A program made the translations under genes and the position numbers. 64,000 nt of DNA from Pseudomonadales bacterium. GTDB taxonomy: Bacteria > Pseudomonadota > Gammaproteobacteria > Pseudomonadales > Azotimanducaceae. Each line of letters opens with the position of its first letter. Within the stretch, counting starts at the first letter, position 1. Positions 15,718 to 23,890 of the stretch are shown here, piece after piece. The stretch covers positions 372,001 to 436,000 of the forward strand of contig JAQXDL010000049.1 in assembly GCA_029251375.1 (NCBI GenBank), read 5' to 3'. The notes beneath the pieces were generated by a model that did no database searches, was not told where the DNA came from, and worked only from the letters and a program-made list of their open reading frames with translations.

Positions 15718-16542
15718 ATGCTGAAGCTTAAACCCTATGCAGGTGCACTAGGCGCGGTTGTCGAAAATGTCGATCTTACCGCTACTATCAGCGAATCTCT
15801 CTTCGATGCATTGAATCAGGCGCTACTCGAATACGAGGTGCTCTTTTTTAAAGACCAACCGCTCGAACCCAAACATCACGCGCAGTTAGCGGGGATGTTC
15901 GGAGAGCCGCAGATGCATGAAGCGTATCCGCATGTCGATGGCTTTCCTCAGCTGACCATTCTTGAAAACGACGAGGCGAATCCCTCTAAGATAGAGATGT
16001 GGCACACGGATATGACATTTCGTGCTAGTCCGCCTCTTGGTTCAATTTTGCATGGCGTGATTGTGCCCGACAAAGGGGGTGACACAATGTTCGCTAGCAT
16101 GTCTGCGGCATTCGAGGGACTATCACCTGCGATGCAAGACTTCGTCAGTGGTTTGACGGCGATCCATGATTTCAGTTTTGGCTTTCAAGAAAGTCTCAAC
16201 GAAGCCGGTGGTAGGGAACGTTTGGCGCAGATGGTGATTGACAACCCACCGGTCGAGCATCCGGTGGTCAGAACACATCCTTTGTCAGGAAAAAAAGGCT
16301 TGTTCGTCAATTCGCTATTTACCGTATCCATCAAAGAGCTTAGCAAAAAGGAGAGCGACAGCCTGCTAGCGTTTCTTTTTAATCATGTTGTGACACCGGA
16401 ATATACCTGCCGTTTTCAATGGCAGGCCGACTCGATCGCGATGTGGGATAATCGGATTACGCAACACAAACCGGTCAATGATTACTGGCCTGCACATCGT
16501 AGAATGCAGCGTATTACCATTGATGGTGATCGCCCTTTTTAA
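15718..16542 (+). CDS. TauD/TfdA-family Fe(II)/2-oxoglutarate dioxygenase
   Basis: This family hydroxylates small acids such as taurine or chlorophenoxyacetates, using Fe(II), 2-oxoglutarate and O2. The 274 residues show the facial triad HTD (WHTDMTF, about residues 99-101) and the distal His in NRITQHKPVNDY. The 2-oxoglutarate-binding Arg follows in HRRMQRITI. The N-terminal GAVVENVDLT and VLFFKDQPL segments are also typical. The substrate specificity is not readable. It follows the 56-codon gene and lies next to an alpha/beta hydrolase and a TRAP transporter; a joint role in uptake and breakdown of an organic acid is inference. Confidence 0.87.
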   Translation: MLKLKPYAGALGAVVENVDLTATISESLFDALNQALLEYEVLFFKDQPLEPKHHAQLAGMFGEPQMHEAYPHVDGFPQLTILENDEANPSKIEMWHTDMTFRASPPLGSILHGVIVPDKGGDTMFASMSAAFEGLSPAMQDFVSGLTAIHDFSFGFQESLNEAGGRERLAQMVIDNPPVEHPVVRTHPLSGKKGLFVNSLFTVSIKELSKKESDSLLAFLFNHVVTPEYTCRFQWQADSIAMWDNRITQHKPVNDYWPAHRRMQRITIDGDRPF

Positions 16543-16680
16543 TCATATAGAAAGGTCTGCGTTCAGTGATGGGTTGCGCGAAATATTGCGTCACTTACCC
16601 TCGGTAAACTTACTCCAAGCCATAATCAACTGCCTAGATAAAAGCTTACCCCGTGCATGCACGCGTGCTTTTCAAAAAGC

Positions 16681-17574
16681 TTACCGAAGAACCTTCGAGA
16701 GTACTTGGCTAAGCACCTTAGTAAACGCCAATGGTTTGTCGAGAAAGACGTGATGATGGGCATCATCAATTTTGAAAACATGATCGGAACCTAACCAGGA
16801 TTCGAGTGAGGCAATACTTTCCGGCGGAAAAAAGCGGCTCTGCGAACCGTAGATTTGAAAAACGGGGCATTTAATTTTCTGCACCATCGTCGCTGCGTCG
16901 GGTAGTGACATACTTTTATCAGAATCAACCTCTTCAACCATTTTTGAAAACAAATGGTGGTCAAGCTTAAAGCCTAATTCCTCGTCTATAGTTTTAAATG
17001 AGTACCTTGCGATGTAATCAAGCAAGTAAGCGGGTGGCTTAGGCTGTGGCGGCTTAAGTCGAAACCGCTTCATTGCGGATTCAATTGATGCGTAATGATG
17101 TTGTTTAGATTTCGGTTGCGGATGACTGCGACGTTCGCCCTTGGACGCAGTAATCAGCGAGTCGACTAAAATTAGTGCGTTTAGATCGCCTCCTTGGGTG
17201 AAGGCGGCAATTCGACTCATTGTTCCACCAAAGCTGTGACCAACAATCGTCGTCTGCGTGCCAAGTTGATCAGCAACGGCGCTAATGCAGTTAGCGATGC
17301 CAAACACGGTATATTGATCTTGGTGATCACTGTCACCATGGCCGGCAAGGTCCATCGCAGCAACCCTGAAATATTCGGTAAAGGCAGGTGCAATGAAGTC
17401 CCACCAATGGCTTTGTGCCGCGTGTCCATGCACAAAGAGAAGCGCGGGTTTGTTTTTGTCCTCAGCATTCCACATTTGATAGTGGACCCTGTTTCCTTGC
17501 GAGAGCAGAAAATGGGATGTTCTTGGTTGAGAGACATATTGGCTAAACCATGCGGGTGCTTGTTCATTTGTCAC
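16681..17574 (-). CDS. Alpha/beta hydrolase
   Basis: The 297-residue protein has the alpha/beta hydrolase layout. An oxyanion strand is seen at LLFVHGHAAQSHWWD near residues 46-60, the nucleophile elbow GHSFGG near residues 113-118, and the acid and His at the end (VFKIDDAHHHVFLDKP). LMA-type DLAGHGDSD precedes the elbow. It starts with GTG and has only a weak ribosome site. It converges on the dioxygenase gene with 138 bp between. The substrate is unknown; a carboxylic ester or a ring-cleavage product is possible. Confidence 0.82.
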   Translation of the reverse strand: MTNEQAPAWFSQYVSQPRTSHFLLSQGNRVHYQMWNAEDKNKPALLFVHGHAAQSHWWDFIAPAFTEYFRVAAMDLAGHGDSDHQDQYTVFGIANCISAVADQLGTQTTIVGHSFGGTMSRIAAFTQGGDLNALILVDSLITASKGERRSHPQPKSKQHHYASIESAMKRFRLKPPQPKPPAYLLDYIARYSFKTIDEELGFKLDHHLFSKMVEEVDSDKSMSLPDAATMVQKIKCPVFQIYGSQSRFFPPESIASLESWLGSDHVFKIDDAHHHVFLDKPLAFTKVLSQVLSKVLR

Positions 17575-17628
17575 GATATTTGTTGATACCTTTTAAGCCT
17601 GATTTTGATTAAGTGATTCATTAGCTTG

Positions 17629-17664
17629 TTCTATAACGAGTTCTATAACGAGCTCTATAACTTG
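17629..17664 (+). repeat. Tandem 12-bp repeat, three copies
   Basis: TTCTATAACGAG occurs twice in perfect tandem and a third time as CTCTATAACTTG. The array lies about 55 bp upstream of the hydrolase start on the other strand. Confidence 0.9.
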
Positions 17665-17713
17665 TTCTGACAACTATTGGTTAAATCGTTCCTTTGAGCG
17701 GGTTTGGTTTGGC

Positions 17714-17743
17714 TTGCGACCTGTGACAGAGTGATAGTATACA
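17714..17743 (+). promoter_or_regulatory. Possible promoter of the TRAP operon
   Basis: TTGCGA at 17714-17719 and TATACA at 17738-17743 are separated by 18 bases. This is a plausible but imperfect sigma70 site, about 260 bp before dctP; the 13-bp repeats lie between it and the gene. Confidence 0.3.
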
Positions 17744-17870
17744 GTTGAATAGCGACGATACGGACAGTGGTCGTAAGTAGCTTTGAAACGTTATCATGTG
17801 GCGGATCTTTGAGGTGAGGGTCTGACCGCTAAAGGGCTGCACTGCTGATTGCGGGTCTGTGTCGTCGTAT

Positions 17871-17906
17871 AGTTTGGACAGACAGTTTGGATAGACAGTC
17901 TGATAG
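17871..17906 (+). repeat. Tandem 13-bp repeat, two copies plus a partial third
   Basis: AGTTTGGACAGAC and AGTTTGGATAGAC stand head to tail, followed by the partial unit AGTCTGATAG. The array is about 100 bp upstream of dctP and might bind a regulator or simply be a slippage product. Confidence 0.85.
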
Positions 17907-18002
17907 GGCTGTTAAGTAACTCGCTATTGCCATACACAGAGGTGTTCACATCCTGTGATATATCCGTGCGAATAGGTATCGAAAGAATAATAAGAGGTAA
18001 AT

Positions 18003-19133
18003 ATGCCCTTAAAAAATCCTTGGAACAATCGGACAGCATTGTTCGCTGTTGTAGTCGCTTTTAGCGTTGGCGTTCTCGGCGCACTCACGTCTCGGTCAGA
18101 GAGCGAAGCAGCTAAAGAAGCTGCCGTCGGCATGTCGGGGTCTGTTGCATCAGCTAAACCGATTACATGGCGAGTCCCCGTTGCCTTTGGAACGAATTTA
18201 CCGGCATTGGGCGATAACATTTTGTACGTTGCCGATACACTTAAGCAGGCAACCAGTGGGCGTGTAGCGTTTAATGTTTTCGAGCCCGGCATGCTCATCC
18301 CTGCGTTCAGTATTACTGAAGGCGTGAAATCAAAGAAGATCGATGCCGGATATACTTGGCTTGGATACGATCAGGGTAAAATTCCGGCGACACCATTATT
18401 GTCTGCTGTCCCCTTTGGTATGGAACCATGGGAATTTACCGCCTGGTATTTCGAAGATGAAGGTCAAACGTTGACTCAGGAAATTTATCATCCACATAAT
18501 GTTCACCCGATACTTTGTGGCGTAATCGGCCCGGAAACAGCCGGTTGGTTTCGACAGTCGATAGAGACACTCGATGATTTTGAAGGATTGAAGATTAGGT
18601 TTGCTGGGCTCGGTGGTCGTGTTCTGCAGGAGTTAGGTGCCTCTGTGACAATGATCCCAGGTGGTGAAATTTTTCAAGCTTTGGAAAAGGGCGCAATCGA
18701 TGCGACTGAATTCTCTTTGCCTGTAGTCGATGAAATGCTCGGTTTTGACCGAGTGGCTAAATTCAACTATTTTCCTGGCTGGCATCAAACTTTTACTGCG
18801 GCTCATTTGGTTGTGAACCTTGATACTTGGCAGGCGCTACCAAGCTCAGATCAAGTCATGATAGAAATGGCCTGCACCGCCGGCGTGATACGTAATCTGT
18901 CACGAGCTGAAGCTTTGCAGGGTAAAGTCATGCAGGGCTTTACCGACAAAGGTGTCACAACCGCTAAGTTTTCCAATGAAATATTGAAAGAACTTGAAAC
19001 CGTAACCCTGCGCGTTTTGCAACAAGAGGCCGATGCTGACCCCGACTTCGCGCGTATTTGGGCAAGTCAGAAAAAATTCCAAGCGACATACCAGCATTGG
19101 AAGCGTAACGCCTATCTGCCAAGGGATTTTTAG
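18003..19133 (+). CDS. dctP: TRAP transporter substrate-binding protein (DctP family)
   Basis: DctP proteins bind organic acids in the periplasm and deliver them to a sodium-driven permease. The 376-residue product has an N-terminal hydrophobic export segment (about residues 10-28, TALFAVVVAFSVGVLGAL). The periplasmic domain shows WRVPVAFGTNLPALGDN, FEPGMLIPAFSITEGVKSKKIDAGY and FEGLKIRFAGLGGRVLQELGASVTMIPGGEIFQALEKGAIDATEFS. The last segment includes the conserved ligand-binding Arg of the family. AGAGGT precedes the ATG. dctQ starts 3 bp after the stop and dctM overlaps dctQ, so all three form one operon. The ligand is unknown; this subtype resembles binders of mannitol/chloroaromatic or 2-oxo acid type compounds. 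Confidence 0.92.
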   Translation: MPLKNPWNNRTALFAVVVAFSVGVLGALTSRSESEAAKEAAVGMSGSVASAKPITWRVPVAFGTNLPALGDNILYVADTLKQATSGRVAFNVFEPGMLIPAFSITEGVKSKKIDAGYTWLGYDQGKIPATPLLSAVPFGMEPWEFTAWYFEDEGQTLTQEIYHPHNVHPILCGVIGPETAGWFRQSIETLDDFEGLKIRFAGLGGRVLQELGASVTMIPGGEIFQALEKGAIDATEFSLPVVDEMLGFDRVAKFNYFPGWHQTFTAAHLVVNLDTWQALPSSDQVMIEMACTAGVIRNLSRAEALQGKVMQGFTDKGVTTAKFSNEILKELETVTLRVLQQEADADPDFARIWASQKKFQATYQHWKRNAYLPRDF

Positions 19134-19136
19134 TTA

Positions 19137-19772
19137 ATGCAGTTACCTCATTCCCGTTTTTCTCTTTTGGTAGATCGGTTTATTACCCGATTAGGCAATG
19201 CACTTTCCTGGATTTGGCTGGTGTTGCTAACGGTCATCGTCATGAATGTGACGCTCCGCTATTTGTTTGAAATGGGCAGCATTGAACTTGAAGAGTTGCA
19301 GTGGCATCTCTACGCCGTGGGTTTTCTCACGGGACTCTCCTATGCGGTCGTTTCGGACTCTCATATTCGAGTCGATGTCGTTCGTGAAAAATTATCTGAA
19401 ACAACTAAAGTCTGGGTGGAGTTTTATGGACTTTTACTGCTTTTAATACCTTTCGTGCTACTTGTCTTGTTTGCATCAATTCCATTTATTGAATACTCAT
19501 TTCGTTTGCGGGAAATATCCGAAGCACCCGGCGGCTTGCCGTTTCGCTGGATAATAAAGGGTACCCTGTTCGTTGGTTTTACCTTACTGCTGGTCGTCTC
19601 AGTGGCGAGACTCACACGGGTTTGGTTGTACTTGTTTGGATGGCCTGCCGTTGAAGTGAGTCACGATGAAGGGAATGCTGCTTATAAGACGACAACAGCT
19701 AGTGCTACCACTACTACGACTTCCACTACTACGACCTCCACTACTACCACCACCCAAGGAGCGAAACCCTGA
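19137..19772 (+). CDS. dctQ: TRAP transporter small permease with Thr-rich tail
   Basis: The 211-residue product is the four-span small subunit of a TRAP transporter. Spans are seen at about residues 20-40 (LSWIWLVLLTVIVMNVTLRYL), 55-75, 92-118 (FYGLLLLLIPFVLLVLFASIPF) and 140-162. It contains EELQWHLYAVGFLTGLSYAV and SDSHIRVDV, the family signatures. The last 25 or so residues are an unusual run of Thr with Ser and Ala, encoded by an ACT/ACC-rich microsatellite at 19687-19755. I know of no role for such a tail. TGATG overlap couples it to dctM. Confidence 0.9.
   Translation: MQLPHSRFSLLVDRFITRLGNALSWIWLVLLTVIVMNVTLRYLFEMGSIELEELQWHLYAVGFLTGLSYAVVSDSHIRVDVVREKLSETTKVWVEFYGLLLLLIPFVLLVLFASIPFIEYSFRLREISEAPGGLPFRWIIKGTLFVGFTLLLVVSVARLTRVWLYLFGWPAVEVSHDEGNAAYKTTTASATTTTTSTTTTSTTTTTQGAKP
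19687..19755 (+). repeat. ACT/ACC trinucleotide microsatellite inside dctQ
   Basis: A run of ACT, ACC, ACG and TCC triplets encodes the Thr-rich C-terminus of DctQ. It is imperfect but clearly periodic and could change length in frame without disrupting dctM. Confidence 0.85.
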
Positions 19773-21121
19773 TGCCGGTTGGTGATATTCTTTCGCTTTT
19801 GATGTTTGCGAGTTTTATTCTGCTGATTTTTTCAGGCTTCCCTGTTGCCTGGGTGCTCGGTGGTCTGGCCGTGCTATTCACCGCTATCGGTATCGTTTTA
19901 AAGATTGATTTTGCTTTGCCGATTGAAATGGATTGGGATTACAGTCTGCTGGTTGTCGATCGTATCTGGGATGTGATGAATAACTGGGTGTTAGTTGCAT
20001 TGCCGATGTTCATCTTTATGGGCTTGATGCTTGATCGCTCAGGCGTAGCACAACGATTGATGGAAAACCTAGTCAAACTATTTGGTAGCGTGAAAGGTGG
20101 CATGGCGGTCACCGTTGCTGTTATTGGTATATTGCTCTCCGCGACGACAGGTATTATTGGCGCCTCTGTGGTGTTGTTGGCATTATTGGGGTTGCCGCAG
20201 ATGCTTGATCGAGGATATGAGCCAGAGTTGGCGACAGGCACGGTTTGTGCGGTCGGCACCCTCGGTATATTGGTGCCACCAAGTATTATGTTGGTGCTCA
20301 TGGCAGATCGTTTAGCGATACCTGTAGGCGATCTATTCTTAGGTGCCTTGTTCCCCGGGTTATTGCTTGGTGGGTTGTTTGTCGTCTTTATTTTGGTTTA
20401 TGCCTATTTGAATCCTGAAGCTGCCCCCGTGCCTGAACAACAAGAGCCAATCACATTTCGGCTGGTAGGCGATGTACTCCTGTCGGTGATGGCGCCAGCG
20501 GGGTTGATTGTTGCTGTGCTGGGCTCCATTTTCTTTGGCATAGCAACGCCGACAGAGGCTGCAGGTGTTGGTGCGTTCGGTGCGTTGTTACTCGCGTTGT
20601 GGAATAAACGTCTCGATTTCTCTGTGTTGACCAGTGTCCTGCAGGAGACGACACGAACCACAGCCTACATATTTGCGATTTTTCTGGGTGCGACTGCTTA
20701 CTCGCTAGTGTTGCGCGGCTTGGGTGGTGACGAGTTAATTGAAGGCTTGCTTAAAGGTCTACCTTTCGGTCCTACCGGCATTATAATTGCGATACTTTTT
20801 TTCACATTCTTAATAGGTTTTTTCCTCGACTGGATCGAAATCACTTTGATCATACTGCCGTTAGTCAGCCCCGTTGTGATTTATCTTGGATTCGATTTGG
20901 TTTGGTTTACGGTGCTGTTTGCTGTGTGTCTACAAACATCCTTTTTAACCCCACCAGTAGGCTTTGCTATTTTTTACTTGAAGGGCGTCGCGCCGGATTC
21001 GATTCCCGTCACGACCATCTATAAGGGCGTAATTCCTTTTATCCTGTTGCAATTGTTGGGGCTGGTTATGATTTTTGTCTGGTCAGACATTGCGACGTGG
21101 TTACCGAACCAGGCCTATTAG
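19772..21121 (+). CDS. dctM: TRAP transporter large permease (DctM family)
   Basis: The 449-residue integral membrane protein is the ion-coupled transport subunit. About twelve hydrophobic spans are visible, with the conserved VALPMFIFMGLMLDRSGVAQRLMENLVKLFG, GTLGILVPPSIMLVLMADRLAIPVGDLF and ATPTEAAGVGAFGALLLAL motifs of DctM. The PTEAA and VPPSI stretches are the discontinuous-helix regions that bind substrate and sodium. Its ATG overlaps the dctQ stop by one base. No terminator is obvious in the 13 bp before the convergent Cys-rich gene. Confidence 0.93.
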   Translation: MPVGDILSLLMFASFILLIFSGFPVAWVLGGLAVLFTAIGIVLKIDFALPIEMDWDYSLLVVDRIWDVMNNWVLVALPMFIFMGLMLDRSGVAQRLMENLVKLFGSVKGGMAVTVAVIGILLSATTGIIGASVVLLALLGLPQMLDRGYEPELATGTVCAVGTLGILVPPSIMLVLMADRLAIPVGDLFLGALFPGLLLGGLFVVFILVYAYLNPEAAPVPEQQEPITFRLVGDVLLSVMAPAGLIVAVLGSIFFGIATPTEAAGVGAFGALLLALWNKRLDFSVLTSVLQETTRTTAYIFAIFLGATAYSLVLRGLGGDELIEGLLKGLPFGPTGIIIAILFFTFLIGFFLDWIEITLIILPLVSPVVIYLGFDLVWFTVLFAVCLQTSFLTPPVGFAIFYLKGVAPDSIPVTTIYKGVIPFILLQLLGLVMIFVWSDIATWLPNQAY

Positions 21122-21134
21122 CTGTCCGAGAGAG

Positions 21135-21578
21135 TTAGTCGTTAAACAAATCGTCGAAGGGGTTTGTAGACTCCTTTGTGTGTGTGGCAGCTGATTTTTC
21201 GCTATCGAATTGATCTCGCTTAGCTTTTTTAGCGTCATCATCAAACGATTCATCATCAAACGATTCATCATCAAACAATTCATCATCAAACAAAGCATCA
21301 AACTTTTCAGTTGCTAGCGATTGGGGGATGCGGTTTCCGGTCTTGAAAGCGGTCGAACAGGGTTTGAAATATTCGCAGAAGTTCGCGGTTTCTTTGTTTG
21401 TCGGTGGTTCAGCTCTGTCCTCGTCACAGTCATCGGGTCTTCCCGGCGCGTAGTGGCGACATAATCGGCAGCAGTGAAGTACCTCAAAACATTGCGAGCA
21501 ATTGGCATGACGGCTGATGGGTCGCGGCACGTCTTCAATGGAAGTGCCACAGTTCCAACACAGTAGTTGTTCACTCAT
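21135..21578 (-). CDS. Cys-rich zinc-ribbon-like protein with acidic pentapeptide repeats
   Basis: The N-terminal half of this roughly 147-residue protein is packed with Cys pairs: LLCWNCGTSIEDVPRPISRH, NCSQCFEVLHCCRLCRHY, DDCDEDRAEPP and NFCEYFKPC, giving several likely zinc sites. This matches a conserved gammaproteobacterial family of unknown function that I recognise only from its pattern. The C-terminal half is acidic and contains FDDE(S/L)-type pentapeptides encoded by a 15-bp tandem repeat. An ATG two codons upstream at 21584 is also possible. It converges on dctM, 13 bp away. Confidence 0.7.
   Translation of the reverse strand: MSEQLLCWNCGTSIEDVPRPISRHANCSQCFEVLHCCRLCRHYAPGRPDDCDEDRAEPPTNKETANFCEYFKPCSTAFKTGNRIPQSLATEKFDALFDDELFDDESFDDESFDDDAKKAKRDQFDSEKSAATHTKESTNPFDDLFND
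21235..21294 (+). repeat. Tandem 15-bp repeat, four copies, inside the Cys-rich gene
   Basis: Four head-to-tail units of the type TCATCATCAAACGAT encode the FDDES/FDDEL pentapeptides on the minus strand. The first two are identical and the third and fourth each carry changes. The unit length keeps the frame open when copy number changes. Confidence 0.95.
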
Positions 21579-21672
21579 ATGCATGAACTTGTTGTGCTGA
21601 TTCAGTGTGTGGCCCGATCAATAGCGTCGCCAGTGTTATGTCTTCGCTCATTTTGCGTTCTCTTGTAGGCGG

Positions 21673-22446
21673 CTAGCTGACCCAAGAAGGCTTCCGTTTT
21701 TCCCTGAAGGATGCCATGCCTTCTTCACCTTCTTCTGATTTGAACATTTTCACGCTCCAGTCGCCAGTGAGCTCAAAGCCATCTTGCATTGAAAGCGTGG
21801 GTATTTGACGCACGAGTTTTTTGCACTCAATGACGGCGTTAGGACCGCCTAGATTGATCATGTCAATTTCTTCCTGAACAGCATCAATTAGCTGGGCGGC
21901 AGGCACTGCTCGATGTGCGAGTCCGAAATCAACGGCTTGCTGCCCCGTGAAGCGTTCGCCGGTCAGAAATAATTTCATACCATGATGTGTCCCCAACTTT
22001 GGTAGGCACACAACGGAGATGACAGCCGGAATGACGCCGATACGTACTTCAGAGAAACTGAATTGCACATCCTGTGCGGTTACAACAATATCTGCAGCGC
22101 CGACCAAGCCCAAACCTCCGGCGAATGCAGCACCGTTCACGGCGGCGATAACAGGTTTTTCACTGTTAACGATTTGCTTTAACACTTCTGGGTATGGAAC
22201 AGCTTCACCGCCGCCATCGATGCTCGCGCCAGGGGGGCTCTTCAGATCAGCCCCTGCACAGAATGCCGTGCCATTGCCGGTGATGACTATTGATCGAACG
22301 ACGGGGTCTTTATTGGCGTCCAACAGATGTTGATAGAGTTCGTTTACCAGCGTAGCAGATAGCGCATTTCGATTTTCTGGGCGATTAAGCGTGATCCATG
22401 CAGCGCCATTTTTGACGTTATAAAGGGTAGCTTCTAGTTGGCTCAT
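21673..22446 (-). CDS. Enoyl-CoA hydratase/isomerase (crotonase) family protein
   Basis: The 257-residue product shows the crotonase signature: AAWITLNRPENRNALS near residues 15-30, TAFCAGADLKS near 60-70 (oxyanion loop), and AAFAGGLGLVGAADIVVTAQDVQFSFSEVRIGVIPAVIS near 106-144. One catalytic Glu is present in FSEVRIG. The usual Glu of the GGGCELA loop is replaced by Gly (GGLGLVG), as I recall for methylglutaconyl-CoA hydratase-like members. It may act in leucine/isoprenoid or another branched-chain degradation. There is no nearby partner gene to settle the substrate. Confidence 0.85.
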   Translation of the reverse strand: MSQLEATLYNVKNGAAWITLNRPENRNALSATLVNELYQHLLDANKDPVVRSIVITGNGTAFCAGADLKSPPGASIDGGGEAVPYPEVLKQIVNSEKPVIAAVNGAAFAGGLGLVGAADIVVTAQDVQFSFSEVRIGVIPAVISVVCLPKLGTHHGMKLFLTGERFTGQQAVDFGLAHRAVPAAQLIDAVQEEIDMINLGGPNAVIECKKLVRQIPTLSMQDGFELTGDWSVKMFKSEEGEEGMASFREKRKPSWVS

Positions 22447-22529
22447 ATATTTGCTCGATCTTATGTTGAGATAATTTATAGATATTGAGTATAAATTAGA
22501 TGATTTGAGTCACCCTGGCTAGCACAAAC

Positions 22530-23078
22530 CTAACGGCGATTTGCATGTGGCCAGGGTTGAATAGGCTGATCTGGAACATCTTCAATAAGGTCTTCTTGTT
22601 TGAAAATAGTAAAGCCTCTGGATAGATAGTTTTGCAGTGCACTTGGGTGGTCAAGACTACAGGTATGTAACCAAACCCGCTTACCGCCGAGTGACCAAGC
22701 TTTGCCGATTGCGTCTGCCAGTAGTTTTTTACCTAGTCCTTGGCCAATAAACGCTGGTAACAAACCAAAGTAACAAATCTCCGTGCTCCCTTGAGCTTGT
22801 TTTTCAAGCTCAAAGTAGCCGATAGGTGTGCCATTTCTATAGGCAACCCAAGTTTGAATATTCTTGTTATTTAATACCTCGCACCACTGCTGATAGTCCC
22901 ACTGCAATCGCATATACCAAAGGCAAGAGGCACCAACAGCGACATAGAGAAAGCGGCTAAACTCTGGCAAGGGTGTGTCCACGAGTTTCAGCACGTAGGA
23001 TTCGTTGGTGTCTTCAACAATTGGGGGCGGCGCAGGGGTGTTTGTTTCTAGATGCCAAACATGAATGCTCTGCTTCAT
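22530..23078 (-). CDS. GNAT-family N-acetyltransferase
   Basis: The 182-residue protein has the GNAT acetyl-CoA pyrophosphate-binding motif in LLPAFIGQGLGKKLLADAIGKAWSLGGKRVWLHTC (about residues 105-140), preceded by strand IGYFELEKQ and ICYFGLLP. The C-terminal SALQNYLSRGFTIFKQEDL is the usual final helix-strand. The substrate is not known. It lies between the SDR and hydratase genes on the same strand, separated by short gaps. Confidence 0.82.
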   Translation of the reverse strand: MKQSIHVWHLETNTPAPPPIVEDTNESYVLKLVDTPLPEFSRFLYVAVGASCLWYMRLQWDYQQWCEVLNNKNIQTWVAYRNGTPIGYFELEKQAQGSTEICYFGLLPAFIGQGLGKKLLADAIGKAWSLGGKRVWLHTCSLDHPSALQNYLSRGFTIFKQEDLIEDVPDQPIQPWPHANRR

Positions 23079-23116
23079 TTCAAAGCTTCATTGGATTAAT
23101 CGTAATGTTTAATTGC

Positions 23117-23794
23117 TCAAACATTCGTTGCCCAACCGCCAGAGAAGGGTATTGCTTGTCCGACAATAAAGTCACTTTTATCCGACGCGAGGAAGAGGGC
23201 TAGTTCAGCGGATTCTTCGGAACGCGCGACGCGCTGAATTGGAACATTACGTTGTAGATGTTTTTGAAAACGCTCGGACGCAACCAGTTCTGGCGGGAAA
23301 TAGACGGGATTGCTTACATAGTTTTGTGCGACAGCGTTGATCTGAACATTCGCCGGTGCGAATTCGAGTCCGGTGGCTTTTACAAAGGCGTTTTGTGCGC
23401 CGCGTGCAGCGCAGTAAGCAGTAGACCCTGGAATGCCTCGTAGTGGGGCAGCGCTGGTGATCGCGACTATTTTGCCATGACCTGCGGTAGCCATTTTGGG
23501 CGCATAGTGTCTTACAAGCATCATCAGTGGATGCACCATCACGTCGAACATGGCCAGCCAATCGTCGTTGTTTATCTCACCTGCCGGCATATTGCAGGGG
23601 TCATGAGCTAAGTTAGCGACGAGGATATCGATGTCGCCGACTTGGCTGACGTAATCCTTAAATTTGTCCCCGATCGGTACGATGCCGGGTATCGCTGTAA
23701 CCGCAGCACCTTCAGCAGCAAATAATTCACAAATGGCGGGTCCCATATAGTCATCACATTGAGTAACGAGTACAGTTTTGTTATCCAGTCGCAT
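23117..23794 (-). CDS. Short-chain dehydrogenase/reductase-like protein, atypical active site
   Basis: The roughly 225-residue product has an SDR fold: DNKTVLVTQCDDYMGPAICELFAAEGAAV, DIDILVANLAHD, KIVAITSAAPLRGIPGSTAYCAARGAQNAFVKATGLEFA, INAVAQNYVSNP and a C-terminal GQAIPFSGGW. The usual TGxxxGxG loop is degraded to TQCDDYMG and the catalytic YxxxK is YCAAR, so Lys is replaced by Arg. Ordinary oxidoreductase activity is therefore doubtful. A start at 23794 is chosen because GAGGG lies just upstream; an ATG at 23806 is possible. Related proteins in the haloalcohol dehalogenase-like group also lack part of the nucleotide motif, but this is only a suggestion. Confidence 0.72.
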   Translation of the reverse strand: MRLDNKTVLVTQCDDYMGPAICELFAAEGAAVTAIPGIVPIGDKFKDYVSQVGDIDILVANLAHDPCNMPAGEINNDDWLAMFDVMVHPLMMLVRHYAPKMATAGHGKIVAITSAAPLRGIPGSTAYCAARGAQNAFVKATGLEFAPANVQINAVAQNYVSNPVYFPPELVASERFQKHLQRNVPIQRVARSEESAELALFLASDKSDFIVGQAIPFSGGWATNV

Positions 23795-23890
23795 ATTTTC
23801 CCTCATTAAAATATCGGTGGTTCGAATATAGAGCAGGGCAATAAGTAAGTCTGATTGGTCTATCGATCATCGATGATCACACATTAGTTA

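Larger units (their letters stand above)
17575..18002. other. Intergenic region with two short tandem-repeat arrays upstream of a TRAP transporter
   Basis: These 428 bp lie between the divergent hydrolase and TRAP genes and contain no supported gene. Two small arrays are present: a 12-bp unit at 17629-17664 and a 13-bp unit at 17871-17896. A possible promoter for the transporter is at 17714-17743. Confidence 0.6.
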
